A DNA stretch of 64,000 nucleotides from Cyrtodaria siliqua (taxonomy: Eukaryota; Mollusca; Bivalvia; Adapedonta; Hiatellidae), in the NCBI GenBank assembly GCA_037043455.1, contig JAWPHD010011415.1:1-64000 (forward strand), written 5' to 3'. Shown piece after piece: positions 24,500-38,800 of this stretch; the first letter of the stretch is position 1, and each line of letters starts with the position of its first letter. The position numbers and the translations under genes are program-made. A model generated the notes under the pieces. That model was given only the letters and a program-made list of their open reading frames with translations, had not been told where the DNA came from and did not search any database.

Positions 24500-25752
24500 A
24501 CAAGAGGTCAATGACCTTGAAGCTCTACTGATTGATTTTGAATTCAGGAAGTAGTCGCTACAGACTTGTTTTTTGAAAATCTATTTTTAGCCGTGGCGGC
24601 CATCTTGAATTTCCGGCCGACCTGAAATGTTGCTAGGATCAATTAGACATTAAGAGCAACTTTCCTGTGAAGTTTCATGAAAATCCGTCAAGTAGTTTCA
24701 GAGGAGTAGTTGCTACAAGTTTTCATTATATAACTCTATGTAACCAAAGATGGCCGCTGGCAGCCATGTTTAAAGTCAAATTAAAACGATTTTCGACAAG
24801 GACCAACATCATGTCATACTGATCATTTAAGAAAAAGTCCCATATCAATATCTCTTATAGTTTTGAAGAAGTAGTCGCTACAAACTTATTTATTTTAAAT
24901 CTATTTTTAGCTGTGGCGGCCATCTTGAATTTTCGGCCGATCTGAAATTTTTCTAGAATCAACTAGACATCAAGAGCAACATTCCTGTGAAGTTTCATGA
25001 ACATCCGTCAAGTAGTTTCAGAGGAGTAGTCGCTACAAGTTTTTACTATATAACTCTATGTAAACAAAGATGGCCACTGGCAGCCATGTTTAACGTCAAA
25101 TCAAAATAATTTTCCACAAGTATCAACATCATGTCATGCTGATCATTTTAGAAAAAGTCCCATATCAATATCACTTATAGTTTTCAAGAAGTAGTCGCTA
25201 CAAACTTATTTTTTAAAAATCTATTTTTAGCTGTGACGGCCATCTTGAATTTTTGGCAGATCTGAAATTTTGCTAGGATCAATTAGATATCAAGAGCAAC
25301 ATTCCTGTAAAGTTTCATGACAATCCGCCAAGTAGTTTCAGAGGAGTAGTCGCTACAAGTTTTTACTATATAACTCTATGTAAACAAAGATGGCCGCTGG
25401 CAGCCATGTTTAACGTTGACAATTTTTGACAAGGATCAACATCATGTCAAGCTAATCATTTTAGAAAAAGTCCCATATCAATATCACTTATAGTTTTCAA
25501 GAAGTAGTCGCTACAAACTTGTATTTTTAAACTCTATTTTTAGCTTTGACGGCCATCTTGGATTTCACATCAACATGAATTTTTGCTAGGATCAACTAGA
25601 CTTTATGGGCAACATTTCTGTAAAGTTTCATGAATATCCATCCAGTAGTTTCAGAGGAGTTGTCGCTACAAATAAAAGTTTACGGACAGACGGACGGACG
25701 ACGGACGCCGCACCACGGCATAAGCTCTGCTGATCTCTGATCAGTAGAGCTA
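24500..25752 (+). repeat. Tandem element, about 318-bp unit
   Basis: Four units beginning around GTAGTCGCTACAAACTT (24551, 24868, 25189, 25504), each with GGCGGCCATCTTGAAT and AAGTAGTTTCAGAGGAGTAG. The outer ends are AGCTCTACTGATT at the left and ATCAGTAGAGCT at the right, an inverted pair, so the whole may be a mobile unit with internal tandem copies. A shorter relative is at 30421-31182. No protein is encoded. Confidence 0.85.
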
Positions 25753-26277
25753 AAAACGTGTGTGCATTTGGTTATTTTTTAAAAGTTGCGTTCCGGTTAT
25801 CTCAAATCCTGTATCCGCCCCTGTTACTGTCATTATAATCGCGTTTTATCGTTTTGAATATATAAGCGCAATTTAAAAGTTCAGACATATCAGGTTTCTT
25901 CTTCTTACGGTTGAGCAATTAAATAATATGCCTATTTTTTCAAAATTCAGAGTGTATCGAGTTAAGTTTTAATGATGTGATTTCTACCACGTAACACCTA
26001 TTTATCCCCTCAGTACAAATATACAGACACTAATTGAAAACTAACCACCCAATACACCCTTAAGAATTTAGATTTATTGAAGAAACCAATCTTGAATAAA
26101 TTAAACTAGTTTTTGTTCGTAATCGGCAGCACATGTGGTGTAGTTAGTTGAAGTAAATGGGGGTGTTTATATGAAGTGTATGGGTAAACTGAGCTTTAAA
26201 TGGAGAACCACGAGGTGCACAACACGATTCACAAAGCTATATATATTTCTCAAATATTAAAATCAGATTCTTGCTGA
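25753..26277. other. Non-coding, nothing recognised
   Basis: AT-rich sequence without ORF, RNA or repeat that I can support. Confidence 0.4.
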
Positions 26278-27090
26278 ACCCTAAATGTAACAACTGCACT
26301 AAATTTAACAAACTGCACTAAAGGTAACACCTTTGGGACTAAAGGTAACAACCTACACTAAAGGTGACAACCCATAGCCCTTCGCCCACTACACCTAAGC
26401 AAAACCCGCAGAACTTCACCCACTACATCTAACCAAAACCCATAGCACTTCACCCACTACACCTAATAAACACATAGCCCTTCACACAAAACACCGAACC
26501 AAAGCCGAAACCCATCACCCACTACACCTAACAAAAAACATAGCCCATTGCCCACGACACCTAACCAGACCCGTAGCCCTTCACCCAATACACCGAACCA
26601 AACCCGAAACCCATCACCCACTACACCTAACAAGAAACATAGTTCATTCCCCACTACACATAACAAAACCATAGCCCTTCACCCACTACGATTAACAAAA
26701 ACATAGCCCTTCGCCCACTACACGTAACAAAATCATAGCCTTTCACCCACTACACCTAACAAAACCATAGCCCTTAGCCCACTACACCTAACAAAACCAT
26801 AGCCCTTCACCTATTACACATAACAAGCCCATAGCTATTCCCATTACACCTAAAAACACAAATACAGCCCTTCCCCTTTTAAACCTAACAAAACCATAGC
26901 CCTCCACCCACTACACCTAACAAAACCATAGCCATCCACCCACTACACCTAACAAAACCATAGCCCTCCACCCACTACACCTAACAAAACCATAGCCCTT
27001 CACCAACTACACCTAACAAAACCATAGCCCCCACCTACTATACCTAACAAAGCCATAGCCCTTCACCCACTGCACCTAACAAAACCCGCT
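26278..27090 (+). repeat. Minisatellite, about 32-bp unit
   Basis: Many copies of CCCACTACACCTAACAAAAC then CATAGCCCTTCA, preceded by shorter CACTAAAGGTAACAAC units. It is strongly strand-asymmetric (C and A on the + strand). The reverse-strand open frame reflects the repeat. Confidence 0.9.
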
Positions 27091-27233
27091 ACACCTGCAA
27101 TTTATTTTTCTTCGTTGTTTGTACGACTCTTGCTACCCTAATCAAGACCCTGATGTACCCTATATTTTTTGACACCTCATTATGCTGGTGTACCCTCTGT
27201 GCACTATATTTCTTGACACCGCATTATCATGAT

Positions 27234-27278
27234 TATGTGGGTTAGGTCGATATATATATATATAACTTAACCCACATA
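27234..27278. repeat. Small hairpin around (TA)n
   Basis: TATGTGGGTTAGGT faces ACTTAACCCACATA across an alternating TA loop. Confidence 0.65.
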
Positions 27279-27304
27279 AACATAACCCACTTCAAATGTG
27301 TGAC

Positions 27305-27772
27305 GTGAAAGGAAAAAGAAACGCATAATCAAAAAAACGCCTATATTATACTATTATACACACATAATTCCACGTAATATTCCAGATATATCTCAATGTT
27401 TTTTGTACAAAAAGGGGCTACAACTAATGACAGAAAGGACAAATCTCTCGCGTAGTAGAAATTTTAATCAGTCATGAATGTATACTTTGTTACACGAAAT
27501 TCTTAAATGTTGAAGTTTCGCTTGAAAAAGTCAAGCCATTTCAGTATAACTGTGTTTAATGTTAAGAGATTGTAACGTTTAAAGCCTAAGTTTGCTCATC
27601 TGCTTGAGCCAAATGCGCATTCTGTCGATAATGAAACTTTAAAGGGGTGACTATTGGTGTGTTCGGTGCTGTTTAAACTTTCTTTCCGAAAGGACAGGCC
27701 TAATGTCGCCCTGTGCCCTTCGATTAGCAGTAGCAGTATATAGCGAAAATACCCATTATTATACATTCAGTT
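27305..27772 (-). mobile_element. Tc1-type MITE (copy c, inverted)
   Basis: The inverted relative of the element at 12-476: starts GAAAGGAAAAAGAAACGCAT and contains TTCCACGTAATATTCCAGAT and the inverse of ATTCGATTAGCAGT. The far TIR is damaged, with only ACATTCAG left. Confidence 0.75.
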
Positions 27773-29473
27773 TGAAACTGTGCTGTCGAGCTGTTGGTGC
27801 AGAGGTCACATGTATGAATGTAACCATAAGTAGTGTTATATAAAACCAGAGAAATATATTTGATAGAATTCAGTATATGTATAGTCTTAAACACGCAAAG
27901 AAATGAAACGCATTGTATGCGCGTGAAGTTGACTCTGCGTTCTGCGTTCTGCATTCTGCGTTCAACATTCGATTACAGTTCTGCGTTCAACATTAGGAAC
28001 TAATTATGCCCTTAGGTGTTAATTGTTACTATCAGTTAGTGCATTATACGGACGACCTCCGTTGATTTGGCACTTGTAAATACTCCTCTGACTAGGGAGC
28101 GTAACTTGATCAATTCGGGAAATAGCTGATAAACTATGAAAATATAGCTGTTAAATCGTGAACATTTTGTTTTGATGAAAAATCTGGAGCTTTTACACTT
28201 AAGGATGACATCTTCAAGTCTAAACATTTTATTTTTTAAATCATAGTTTTATTTGACAACAGAATTGTTTCATTTTTTTCCATTCTAGTAGATATTGATA
28301 TAATGTAGGATTTAAGATGGTAACATACCAAATTTAAAGCAATTTTTTTTTTCCATATTTTTTCCGTCATTTGTGATCATTTTTTGTTGTTAACAAAATA
28401 GGGGGTATGGGTAGCTCTGAGTATAATTTTTCCTTTTGCTATAGAATAAATCAGATTTTTGTTTTTCAGTAGTGGAATACATATATAAAAGTAGATACTG
28501 AGCTAATTTTATTTTCCATCTCCATATCAGTATTGTGTGTACAGTATTTTAAATTGAAAATGTCAAAATAACTCCAGAATGGGTGTAATTTAAAGAATTT
28601 TTAATAAAAAATCATTAGAAGCCTGGTGACCTATATATTTTTTTACTTGTTTTGAAAGAAATGTCATAGGACCTTGACATATACAAGTTTTAAAAAAAGT
28701 TGATCATTAGAACATATTTTTTTATCTTGAATTAATTTTTCGGTAAAAACAAAAGTGAGTGGGGTACGGTCCATATATGTTTGCTTTTTAAAGTAAAAAG
28801 ACGAATGAGGATTACAATTGCTTTTGTATGATTTGAAAGATATGTATATATGCAATCGAAAATTAATTGTTGTTTTTCAATAAACATAATGTTATGAAAA
28901 CAATTGTGAAAATGTTCAATGACAATATTTTTCCTCTTTTTAGTGAAATGTTGAAGTTAGAAATATGTGCATTCTTCAATGACGTCTAGTGGGAAAAAAA
29001 GCGTGGTGACCTAACCTTTTTTTGATAATTTTGAATCTAAATTATACCAAAGAAGCTTCAAATATGAATTAAAAAAAATTCTCATCACTACGTCCTTTCC
29101 CAGCCAACCTCCTTAAACCCGGAGATCCGAAGAGCGACTGAACAATCCGGAGAACCCGGATTTTATCCGTAGATTAGGCAGGCCTGTTAAAGAAGTGTAT
29201 ATGTATGAATTAACTGTTAAAAAAGTTGTATGCTGTGTATAAATAATGATTACTCTGAAAACAACTTTTAAAAGTCAATGAAATTTTCAATGAAACTAAC
29301 GTGTTGATGTATGATATGCGTTGAGTGTTTGTTTTTTACAATGCAGATGAAGGTTTTATCACTGTTTTCATGCATAGACCTACCATAGACCTACCATTTT
29401 ACTGAATCGAGTAGACTGCTTCACTGCGCATGTCCCGTTTCACTTTTTTAAACGCTGTGAATCGAGGACAAAA
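27773..29473. other. AT-rich non-coding sequence
   Basis: Contains TCTGCGTTC short repeats (27940-27990) and long A/T runs. No gene, RNA or transposon end could be identified. Confidence 0.45.
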
Positions 29474-29871
29474 ATGTACGTTACATCATTACCGGCGAGT
29501 TTCATTTTTTTCTTGTTTGTAACTGTGATAAATGATTGTGAGTGTAAGTGTCACGACATAATACGAACTCCGTTGTTACCAGGGCGAATGGACTGGTTTT
29601 CGAGTTTCATCAAGATTGAAAAACAAATATTCAAGTTATTGAGCGGACCTCATCAAAATTTTCAATTTTCAATAATTAAACTCCGTTGTTACCGGGACGG
29701 TCTGGCTGGTTTCCGAACTTGACCTAGATATTATGCCTATAAACAGTATTTCCAAGTTTCATAATGATTGGATAATATTTGTTTGAGTTAGAGAGCGGAC
29801 ATCGCAAAACTTAACGGACGGACAACGCCACGACATAATACGTCCCGTCTTAGGACGGGCGTATAAAAAGT
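29474..29871 (+). repeat. Dispersed two-unit repeat ending in GGACGGGCGTATAAAAAG
   Basis: Two units share CTCCGTTGTTACC and GAGCGGAC phrases. The terminal GACAACGCCACGACATAATA and CGTCCCGTC...GACGGGCG hairpin is of a type seen at repeat ends elsewhere in this window. Open frames are short and not conserved. Confidence 0.5.
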
Positions 29872-30420
29872 CAGTTGGTTTCGCCACCGTGATTAAACTA
29901 GAAGGTGTTTCTACCTCCACCACAGAAAATTGACATTCATATAAAACATTACATGTGTTGAAAATGACCTAAAGTACCATACCAAAAATTAAATTAATTA
30001 GATATCTGTGTGCCAGTGCGTGGTATTACAGGTAATTTCAAATCAAGACTCAGCCTCTGAGACGGTAACTTTCTGTACTCCCTGGAGGAGCAAACTTTAA
30101 TTATCTTGCTTTATGAACAAATACATACACTGCTAGTCTTTTGGTTTAGTTAATAATCGCATAGTTGTTTTTGTTAAAGCTTAAATCATTGTATTGAATA
30201 TAACATTTAAAACTGAGTTGTGACATTTCAACTAATGTCTGTTCGAAAAAATACCAGTATATGGTTATAATGGCTTGCAACTTAAAATCAAAACATAAGT
30301 AAACTAACAGTGAATGTATCGTTGTGTAGCAACATGTCGATCAAAGTGATTTTTTTCTCAAATAAACTGAATTGCTAATCGAGCCTAAAGCTCTTCCAGT
30401 CTCAATATTTAACTAATTAA
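29872..30420. other. Non-coding, nothing recognised
   Basis: AT-rich sequence between two dispersed repeats with no supportable feature. Confidence 0.4.
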
Positions 30421-31182
30421 CTTGTTTCATGAACATCTGTCAAGTAGTTTCAGAGGAGTAGTCGCTACCAGTTTTAACTATATAACTCTATGTAAAAAAG
30501 ATGGTCACTGGCAGCAATGCTTAATGTCGAATCAAAACAATTTTCAACCAAGACCAACATCATGTCATGCTGATCATTTAAGAAGTGTCCCATATCAATA
30601 TCACTTAAAGTTTTCAAAATAATTGGTCGCTACAAATTTATTTTCTTCAAAATCTATTTTTAGCCGTGGTGGCCATCTTGAATTCCCGGCCGACCTGAAA
30701 TTTTGCTAGGATCAACTAGACATCAAGAGCAACATTCCTGTGAAGTTTCAGTTCCGTCCAATAGTTTCAGAGGAGTAGTCGCTACAATTTGTTAGTATAT
30801 CATTTTATGTAAACAAAGATGGTCGCTGGCAGCCATGTTTAACGTTAAATCAAAACACTTTTTGACAAGGACCAACATCATGTCTTGCTGATCATTTTAG
30901 AAAAAGTCCCATATCTATATCACTTATAGTTTTCAAGAAGTAGGCGCTACAATCTTGTTTTTTGAAAATCTATTTTTTTCTTTGGTGGCCATCTTGGATT
31001 TCACATCATTGTGATTTTTTGCTAGGATCAACTGGACATCATGGGCAACATTACTGTGAAGTTTCATGAAAATCCATCCAGTAGTTTCAGAGGAGTAGTC
31101 GCCGCAAAAAAGTTTACGGACGGACGGACGACGGACACCGCACCACGGCATAAGCCCTGCTGATCTTGATCAGTAGAGCTAA
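30421..31182 (+). repeat. Tandem element, about 318-bp unit (second locus)
   Basis: Two to three units like those at 24500-25752, with AAGTAGTTTCAGAGGAGTAG and the same right end (GCACCACGGCATAAGCCCTG, then ATCAGTAGAGCT). Confidence 0.85.
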
Positions 31183-31460
31183 AAACAAACAAAAAACAAA
31201 TAACAACACCCATAACAGAAATTTAAACCTTTGACCCATGCTAACAATTAAAACAAACTCACAATTTTAATTTCAAAATATAAATAATAATAAAAATAAA
31301 CATCAAACTGAAACAAGTTTCATAAAAAAAAATATATATAAAAAAAAATATTTAAAATATTTTTCTTGAACAACTAAAAATTAAAAAAACATATGTAATG
31401 ATAAAAACATAAATAAAAAATATTTAAATATTTCTCTTTAACAACCAAAAAAATAGTATA

Positions 31461-33195
31461 AAACAAGAGGCCGAAGAGGGCCTGTGGACGCTCTACTGGC
31501 TAAAGCGGCTCTTATATCGAGGGTTGTCGACATAAAATTCCCATCAGTACGTCTTTTAAAACATTTCAAAAATAACAGGGATAGGATGGTATGGTGGTAA
31601 TCATGGGCAGTATGTCCGCTGTGTCTAGTATGGCATGGGTATTTTTAATTTGTCCCACTTTATTCTATGAATGAAATTTCATAAAAATGGGAGGAGGGTG
31701 TATATTAACATTCTAAACAAATATGGTAAAGATCACATACAAAATGAAGTTACTACAGATTTAACAAAGGTAAATACAATATAGCATTTTTCAACAAATC
31801 AAGGGCCATAACTCTGTCATTACTATCAAGATCATACTGAGGCTTTCTGCAACATTTTGTAGAAATCCAACAAACTGTTAAGAGGAGTAGCTGACAAGAA
31901 ATTTAAAGTAAAAATGCCAAAGGGCCATTACTCCGTCATAAATCAGCGAACTCGAACAAAAGTGTGATATGCACAACTAGACATCTTACCGATGCTTCCT
32001 GCCAAATTTCTCGAAATCCAACAAGGCGTTTAGGAGGAGTAGCGCCAACAAGATATTTAAAAGTAAAAATGTAAAGGGGCCTTAACCATCAAATCAACGA
32101 ACCGGAAAAAACGCAGTCGGCACAACTAGAAATCATAGCAATTCTTCATGCTAACATGGCTTTAACACAAACAAAAAATAATAAATGAAGGTGCTAGTGT
32201 TCACAAGGCAAAAAATTGCACATGTTGGCAAAAGCAAGGGCAATAACTGTAGTATAAATGGTCAGATATGGCTGTTTTTCTAAGTCGACCAAGATTTCAT
32301 GGCTATTACCAATAAATACAAGTTTGGTAAAGATCAAATAATAAATGAATGTGTTAGAGTGTTCACAAGGCATAATATAGCTTTTTCAAGAAGAACAAGG
32401 GCCATAAATCTGGTGTTACTAACCCAATTTAGTTGGTTTCTGATCTTGTCCAAGCCGTCATTGATATTAACAATCTGTGCAAGTTTGGTAAATATCAAAT
32501 AATAAATGAAGGTGCTAGAATGTTCACAAGTCAGAAAATAGCATTTATCCTAAAAAACAAGGACCGAAACTCCGATGTTACTGATCCGTTTTCGCTTGTT
32601 TTCGAACTTGTCCGAGATTTCATTGATATTAACAATCTCTGCAAGTTTGGTAAAGATCAAAAAATAAATTAGGGTCCTAGAGTGTTCACAAGGCTTAATA
32701 TGGCATTTTTCAGCAAAACAAGGGCCATAACTCCGGTGAAATTAATCCGATCCGGCTGGGTTTCGAATTTATCCGAGCGTTCATTGATATAAAGACACTG
32801 GCAAAGTTTCGTAAAGATCCGATTAATAATGAAGGCCCTAGAGTGTTCACAAGGCAAAGGTTAACAGACGGACGGACGAAAAACTTGTCCCAGCTTTCAT
32901 TGATATCAACAATCTGTGCAAGTTTGGTAAATATCAAGTACTAAATGAAGGTGTTAGAGAGTTCACAATGCAGAACATGGCATTTTTTCTGACGAAACAA
33001 GGGCCATAACTCTTGTGTTACTATCCTAATTTAGCTGGTTTCTGAACCTTCTCAAGCCTGCATTGATATTAACAATCTGTGCAAGTTTGGTAAAGATCAA
33101 ATAATAAATGAATGTGCTAGAGTGTTCACAAGTCAGAAAATAGCATTTATCCTAAAAAACAAGGGCCATAACTCCGGTGTTACTGATCACTACGT
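31461..33195 (+). repeat. Tandem repeat, about 160-bp unit
   Basis: Starts with AAGAGGCCGAAGAGGGCCTG. From about 32160, units recur with AGAGTGTTCACAAGGC, ACAAGGGCCATAACTCCGG and GATATTAACAATCTGTGCAA phrases (near 32359, 32519, 32681, 32840, 32958, 33120). It is diverged and non-coding. Confidence 0.8.
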
Positions 33196-35118
33196 TTTTT
33201 AAATTGTCAGTTTGTTCCTGCTATGTTCCTATTTTCAGGTTTCATTGTCTAAAATTATTCTGGTCAGGCATTGAAGCGACCGTCCTGTGGATACTGGACG
33301 CCTGTCCCCGAGAAAAAAATGACGGAAATGATGTACTGTTCAGAATTCATTTCAGTTTGTCGTAATCTTAATTAGCATGGTGAAATTGTTATACTGTTCA
33401 TTAAGGAGGAAATCATAACATTTAAAGAAAAGGGATAACATGCATTATCTCGAGATCATTTCTTATGATGCGATTAATATTTAATATTAAATATTTAGAA
33501 GACTATTAAGCCAAGTTAGGCTGAGTACAATAGAATTTTGCTTAATGTTGCCTTTATGCGTTATAACACCACAACCGTCCCGTAATTTAAAAAAAAAAAG
33601 TGCGAAAATCAAGTCGCGTGCTCTAAATTTCCATTTCAAAGTGTTCTTTGTGCGCTTTAAATCTTGAAGTTTAAAAATCTGAGGATTTTGGGTTAAAAAG
33701 TTTTGGAAGGCCTGGTTATATATATAAAAATGTTATGTTACTTATATGTCCGATCTTTTTATATTTCTTTATATTACAAAATATCAGGAAAGCACACTCG
33801 CGTTAAGAAGTCACTTTGTCTCGTCTAATAGATGTAAAACTGTATTATCTAAAAACACATTTCTTCATTAATTCAATGGTAAAAACACGCTATATCTGAT
33901 GTTTAATACATTGCAGTATCGTTTAAACACAATTGATATACCGCTGTGTTAACTCTTGTACGCGCTAAACTACTAATCATTTAACCCTTAACGAGAGAAT
34001 GATCTATCTTTGCGAACACTATTTTGTCTGTGAAACCAGCGTCTTTCTATCCCTGTTATAAAATCTGGGAGATGTAAGTCTTTTTGAGAATTTCATTTAG
34101 ATACTATTTTTGAAGTCTACCTGTCGTAAAAAAACGGATCAGTTACATAATTGTAGCTGAATATGTAATTAGAAATTCGTCTGTCTGTTCATAATATCCT
34201 AAAAATAGATGGCGCCAAAAACATTGCACCACCGCCTTGAAACATGTCTGTTCTTGGCATGTCCTAAAAATAGAAAAACATTTCACAACATTGCATCAGA
34301 ACCACTTCACAATATTTCATCATCTGATGAAGTCATTCCTGCGCATGCTCGGTCGTGGGCCGAAGGGTCGCATGTACTACTTCTATTTTCTAGGCGAAAA
34401 CTATTGTGTATATAGTATATTAGTCTAATTAAAGCAGGGTCCCAATGATCAGTACATGAAAAATGCTTATTAATAAATGCAGACAATTCTCAAGTTTTTG
34501 CGTCTGTGTGATCAAGATCGATTCAGGAGTTTCGGCACCAAACAATTTCGACACCTAGACGAATTGGCACCTAGACGTTTCAGCATCAAACCATTTCGGC
34601 ATCTATTTTAATTTTTACCCTACACGTTTCGGCACCCATTTATATTTGAGTATTATAATGAAGTAAAGAAGTAAAGAAATGAAATATTTTCTATAAGATC
34701 ACTTGTAATTCATTTAAAATGCAAAGTTGATTGACTTAACACCAACTCCGAAGCGGTTTTGAGCCTGAATACAACTAAAACTTGAACATAAATAGAGCCA
34801 ATATGATAATCACTTGTATTTAAGTAAATATAACTTTTATATTATATTGTAGCATGGTCACTGAAATTCCCTTTGTAATAGCTCAATTCGTTTAATTGAA
34901 AATACTTGAATCTTTTCCCTTTAACATGTATAATAATGTATACCTAAGACCAAATAAAAACTGATCTGTATTCATACAGTATCTTTTAATTCTTCACTTT
35001 ACCTCCCTGTCATCTCCATATCGACGACTACAAGTATGTGACTTGAACAAAGTCTCCACAAACTAACCCATTATTAACAAGAAAAGTATAACGCATGCGT
35101 TATATCAGGTTCGATATA
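33196..35118. other. Non-coding, with TTTCGGCACC short repeats
   Basis: Around 34530-34640 the phrase TTTCGGCACCxA recurs about five times. A CCTAAAAATAGA word occurs twice (34199, 34263). No gene is supported. Confidence 0.45.
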
Positions 35119-35382
35119 TACTGAAAGGATAAAGAAACGCATAGGTGTTTTATTTCGATTTTTTAAAAAATTACCCATGTTAACATTATAATTTTTGTTT
35201 TGCATTGTTCTTTATCAACACTTCGATGGGTTCCGTCGTACCACGCAAAGCGTAAAAACACAATTTCCACGTGCACGATAATCCACATGCTAGATATCAA
35301 TATGACACATTGCTCAAATCATTCCTTTACAATCCTTTTACATATATGGACTATTTTGATTGAACAAAAACGTGTTATTACG

Positions 35383-35824
35383 ATGCCACGGCTACGTGAA
35401 TGATCGTGAACGTGCAGTGACGTTAATGCTTCAAGGTGTCTCGCAGGCAGAGGTTGGAAGGCGTCTAAACGTTAACCAAACCACCATTAGTCATCTCTGG
35501 GCACGGTTGCGTGATACTGGCACCACTGCGGATCGGGCTCGTCGCGGCCGTCCACGCGTAACGACGCCCAGACAGGACAACTACATACGTCTTATTCATC
35601 TACGAAATCCGTTCCAAACTGCAGTGGAGACGGCCAGCCATACGCAAGGGACACACAACAACAGAGTCCACCCCAAAACAATCAGGAATCGACTGCGTGA
35701 GGATGGCATTCAAGCGTATCGTCCTTACGTCGGAACGCCTCTCACACCACGAAGAAGGGAGGTACGTATGAACTGACTCCAGCGTCACGGCCCATTTGTA
35801 TTTCCGAGACTGCAGTGGCGTCGC
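35383..35824 (+). pseudogene. Tc1/mariner transposase, N-terminal half
   Basis: From ATG at 35383 (MPRLRE) a one-base shift near 35400 leads into DRERAVTLMLQGVSQAEVG, a helix-turn-helix of the paired-like DNA-binding type. A GRPRVTTPRQD linker and a second helical region ending RPYVGTPLTPRRREVRMN follow. A TGA at 35776-35778 stands where Trp is usual, after which the frame continues LQRHGPFVFPRLQWRR to the insertion point. The protein would bind the TIRs and catalyse cut-and-paste, but this copy is inactive (frameshift, stop and interruption). Confidence 0.85.
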
Positions 35825-35829
35825 ATATG

Positions 35830-38800
35830 CAAGGGTAGCAACCTACATTTTCCAGTAGCCATTCTCTCAATACTAGTCGACGTCTTATTCTTTCCAGTTC
35901 GTCCAACCCTGTTTCATCCTCTGCGGCATACCACTCCCGGTACATTCTACAGAAGTTAGCCTCATTTAAATCTCCGTTCTCACGCATTACCTTCTCTACT
36001 TCGGCCGAAAACATCTTTTGGGCGAAGGCATTACTTTGCTTGTCAACCAGGTCTTCAACAAGGGCAATACTAAGTCCGCATTTGTTCTCAAAACTATTGG
36101 TGGCCACTTTAACCCAAGCGTCTTTCTTTAACCCAGCCTCTGTAATTCCTGTGGTGAAGCATTTCACCCTGGCATTTACAAAAAGGTGGTGACAGTCCAG
36201 CATTGCAAACAAATAGGTAAATGTTTCTGGGACAAACTCTGGCATGGAATACCATGTAATAGTTTGATCGATACCTGTAATGGTAGTGTGTTCGTCAAAA
36301 GGAGCTTGTTGTTGCCATTCGCTTAACATTTCTGGATACACATATTCTGCCTAGATGACTGAGAGTATTTCTTTTGAAAACTTTCTATTTCTTTTGCACA
36401 TAACACTGACAACTTCAATAGTGTACCCTTTCTTTTGGATTTTGCAGGCTCTCTTGTAGTGTGAGACACTTTACAGTTCACTGTTGTGTATAGCATCGAT
36501 GCTAGTTTGGCCTTATTCCACGACAAAGCGAAGTGCACGTTATTGGACTTTAACTTTCCAGCAATTGATCTAATGCATACTTGCAGTTCATTTTTTGTGA
36601 AAGATCCATTGATGTTATCGACAGACTTGAACTTGTCAGCAAAAGTTTCAACATCAACATTTAACCACGTTGAGGACTTCACCTTCGAGTCATTCGCTAA
36701 AGCGCTCATCATGTTCTCATAATCTGAAAATGTCATGAAGGCAGTACCTTCAAATTCTCCAGTGCTGATTTCGGACATGTGCATTTGTTGATTGACGGAA
36801 TGATTTTCGGTTGGGGCTTCAACGTCCATAATGCAAGGTTCACTTTCCATGAATTCATTATCACCAAGAGGCTTAAGTGTGATATTTGATGTTTCTTCAA
36901 ATAAGTTGTTGAGTGTCTCTGAATAATTCGATGATGCAGCAACATTTTCAGTGGGATGTTGTGTAGTTGCCACGAAGTTTATTTTCGAGAGAATATCAAT
37001 TCCTATGTTGTCTGCAACTGCTACAGGTAATGTGTCCAACAGAACTAATTGATTTGTCAGGTTATCTCCTCTGTCTTTTGTTTTCTTTTCAGATTGTGTT
37101 CTAACCAACATGTTTATTACTGCGGCTGACGTCCGGAATAGACGATAGCATGTGTTTAAGTTGAACATTTCAATCGGACTCTGGTATTGTTGTTCTTCGT
37201 CTATATTTACGTTGCATTCAGCATGAGCCATCACGTCTGAAAGGTTTTCAGCTTTAACAACATTTGTCTGCTTTATTGCATCCAAAATATTTTTCCTACA
37301 TTTTAGCCTGTTTGTAGACGTCCTTTTGAAGCTGGAGCATGGTTAGCGGAAAACCGTCTCGTGATCTCATAGATAAGGTTGACCACTGTCCATCAAAAGA
37401 CACTGCAGGTACATAGAGGCCAGATTCAAAACACTTCAGCAGGATATCATCAAGCATTTGACGCATGATCTTTGCGGTCAAACTGTAAACTTTGAGTGCA
37501 TATCCAATTGGAACTGCATACTGTTTCTCCCTCTCATGAATCCTATCCAGATCAGACAGGAGGAAAACCAGGACCTCACTAGCTTGATGTTTGCTCAACG
37601 AGTAAGCTTATGTAAGGCCCTCATTCAAGTCGTGTGACAGGGTAAGCAAATCAGATATACTGATAGATATTGCCGAGGGAATATAGTTATCCTTTGCGAC
37701 GGTTTAATGAAGGTTATGTCCAATACCACTAGTGTGTGTCGCTGGGTGACTACATACACAAATAGCTTTTGTTGACGGCATTTCGGCTATGTAAGTTACC
37801 TTTTCTTTGCAGTAGGATTTCATTTTCTCTTTTAAATTGTTCGTGTCAGCTGGAAGCCTGCTCGGAAGTGATGGGGTTGGCCCTCCATAAATGTCCATGA
37901 GCAATTTCAAGATTTCGTTCCACAAATTTGTATCAAATTCTGCCTTGAAAACAGTGGTACTTTCCTCGCTATAGCATAACAATAGTAGCTCATTTGTTTT
38001 TTAATACAAACATTTCTGACAAAACTTGGCATACATTGTACCAAGGCATTGTGTAATACACCGGTGTTGTATACAATTTCCCGGGGTATGGACATTTTAT
38101 CTCTATTGCTTGATATGCCGCATCTGATACTTTTCTGCTCTGTGGAATTAAATGCTCTTACACTTCCATCTGGACTCACTACAAGAAATGTTTTTTCCTG
38201 TTGCAGTTCTACTTCACAACCTTCTTCGACATACATCATTTCTGGATAGTATACTGGTAGGACTTTCGCCACTAGGGTAGCAATGCCATTTATTTTGTTT
38301 ACAAGGCCGTGTTGCATTCGTTTCTTTGATTCTTCAGGTGGCTGAGGTTTATCAAGTGCATTAAACACACTTTCAAAATGTTCACGTAGTCTCTTTAAGC
38401 CATCTAATCCCAAAGCTTGGTGACACGTGCTTCCAGTTACTCTTGCTGTTTTTTCTCATTTCTAACCATAATGCTGACCTTTGCTTCATAAACGATGTTG
38501 TAGTTGACTCCAAATTAACCTCGGTTTCGGTTTCTAAACCGATTAAACAAACATAGTTTTCGTGAGTCGACAGATCAAACGATTCCCCCTTTTTATACAA
38601 GTGTGCCACTCCATTACATTCAGCGATCACTGCACCAATACTGTCTATTGCTTTTAAAAGTCTAGTCAGACTGATATTGATTTGATAGATGTAAGTTTTA
38701 ATAGCACTTAAAGCATATGAATATTTAGATTTCATCGCATCAGTGGAGAAAGCGTTCTTAACCCTTTCAAGAGTTATTGTCTTTGACTGTTTCACTTCTC

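Noticed and set aside
26278..27090. Telomeric repeat
   Set aside because: The 32-bp CCCACTACACCTAAC unit resembles but does not match TTAGGG-type repeats, and it is internal.
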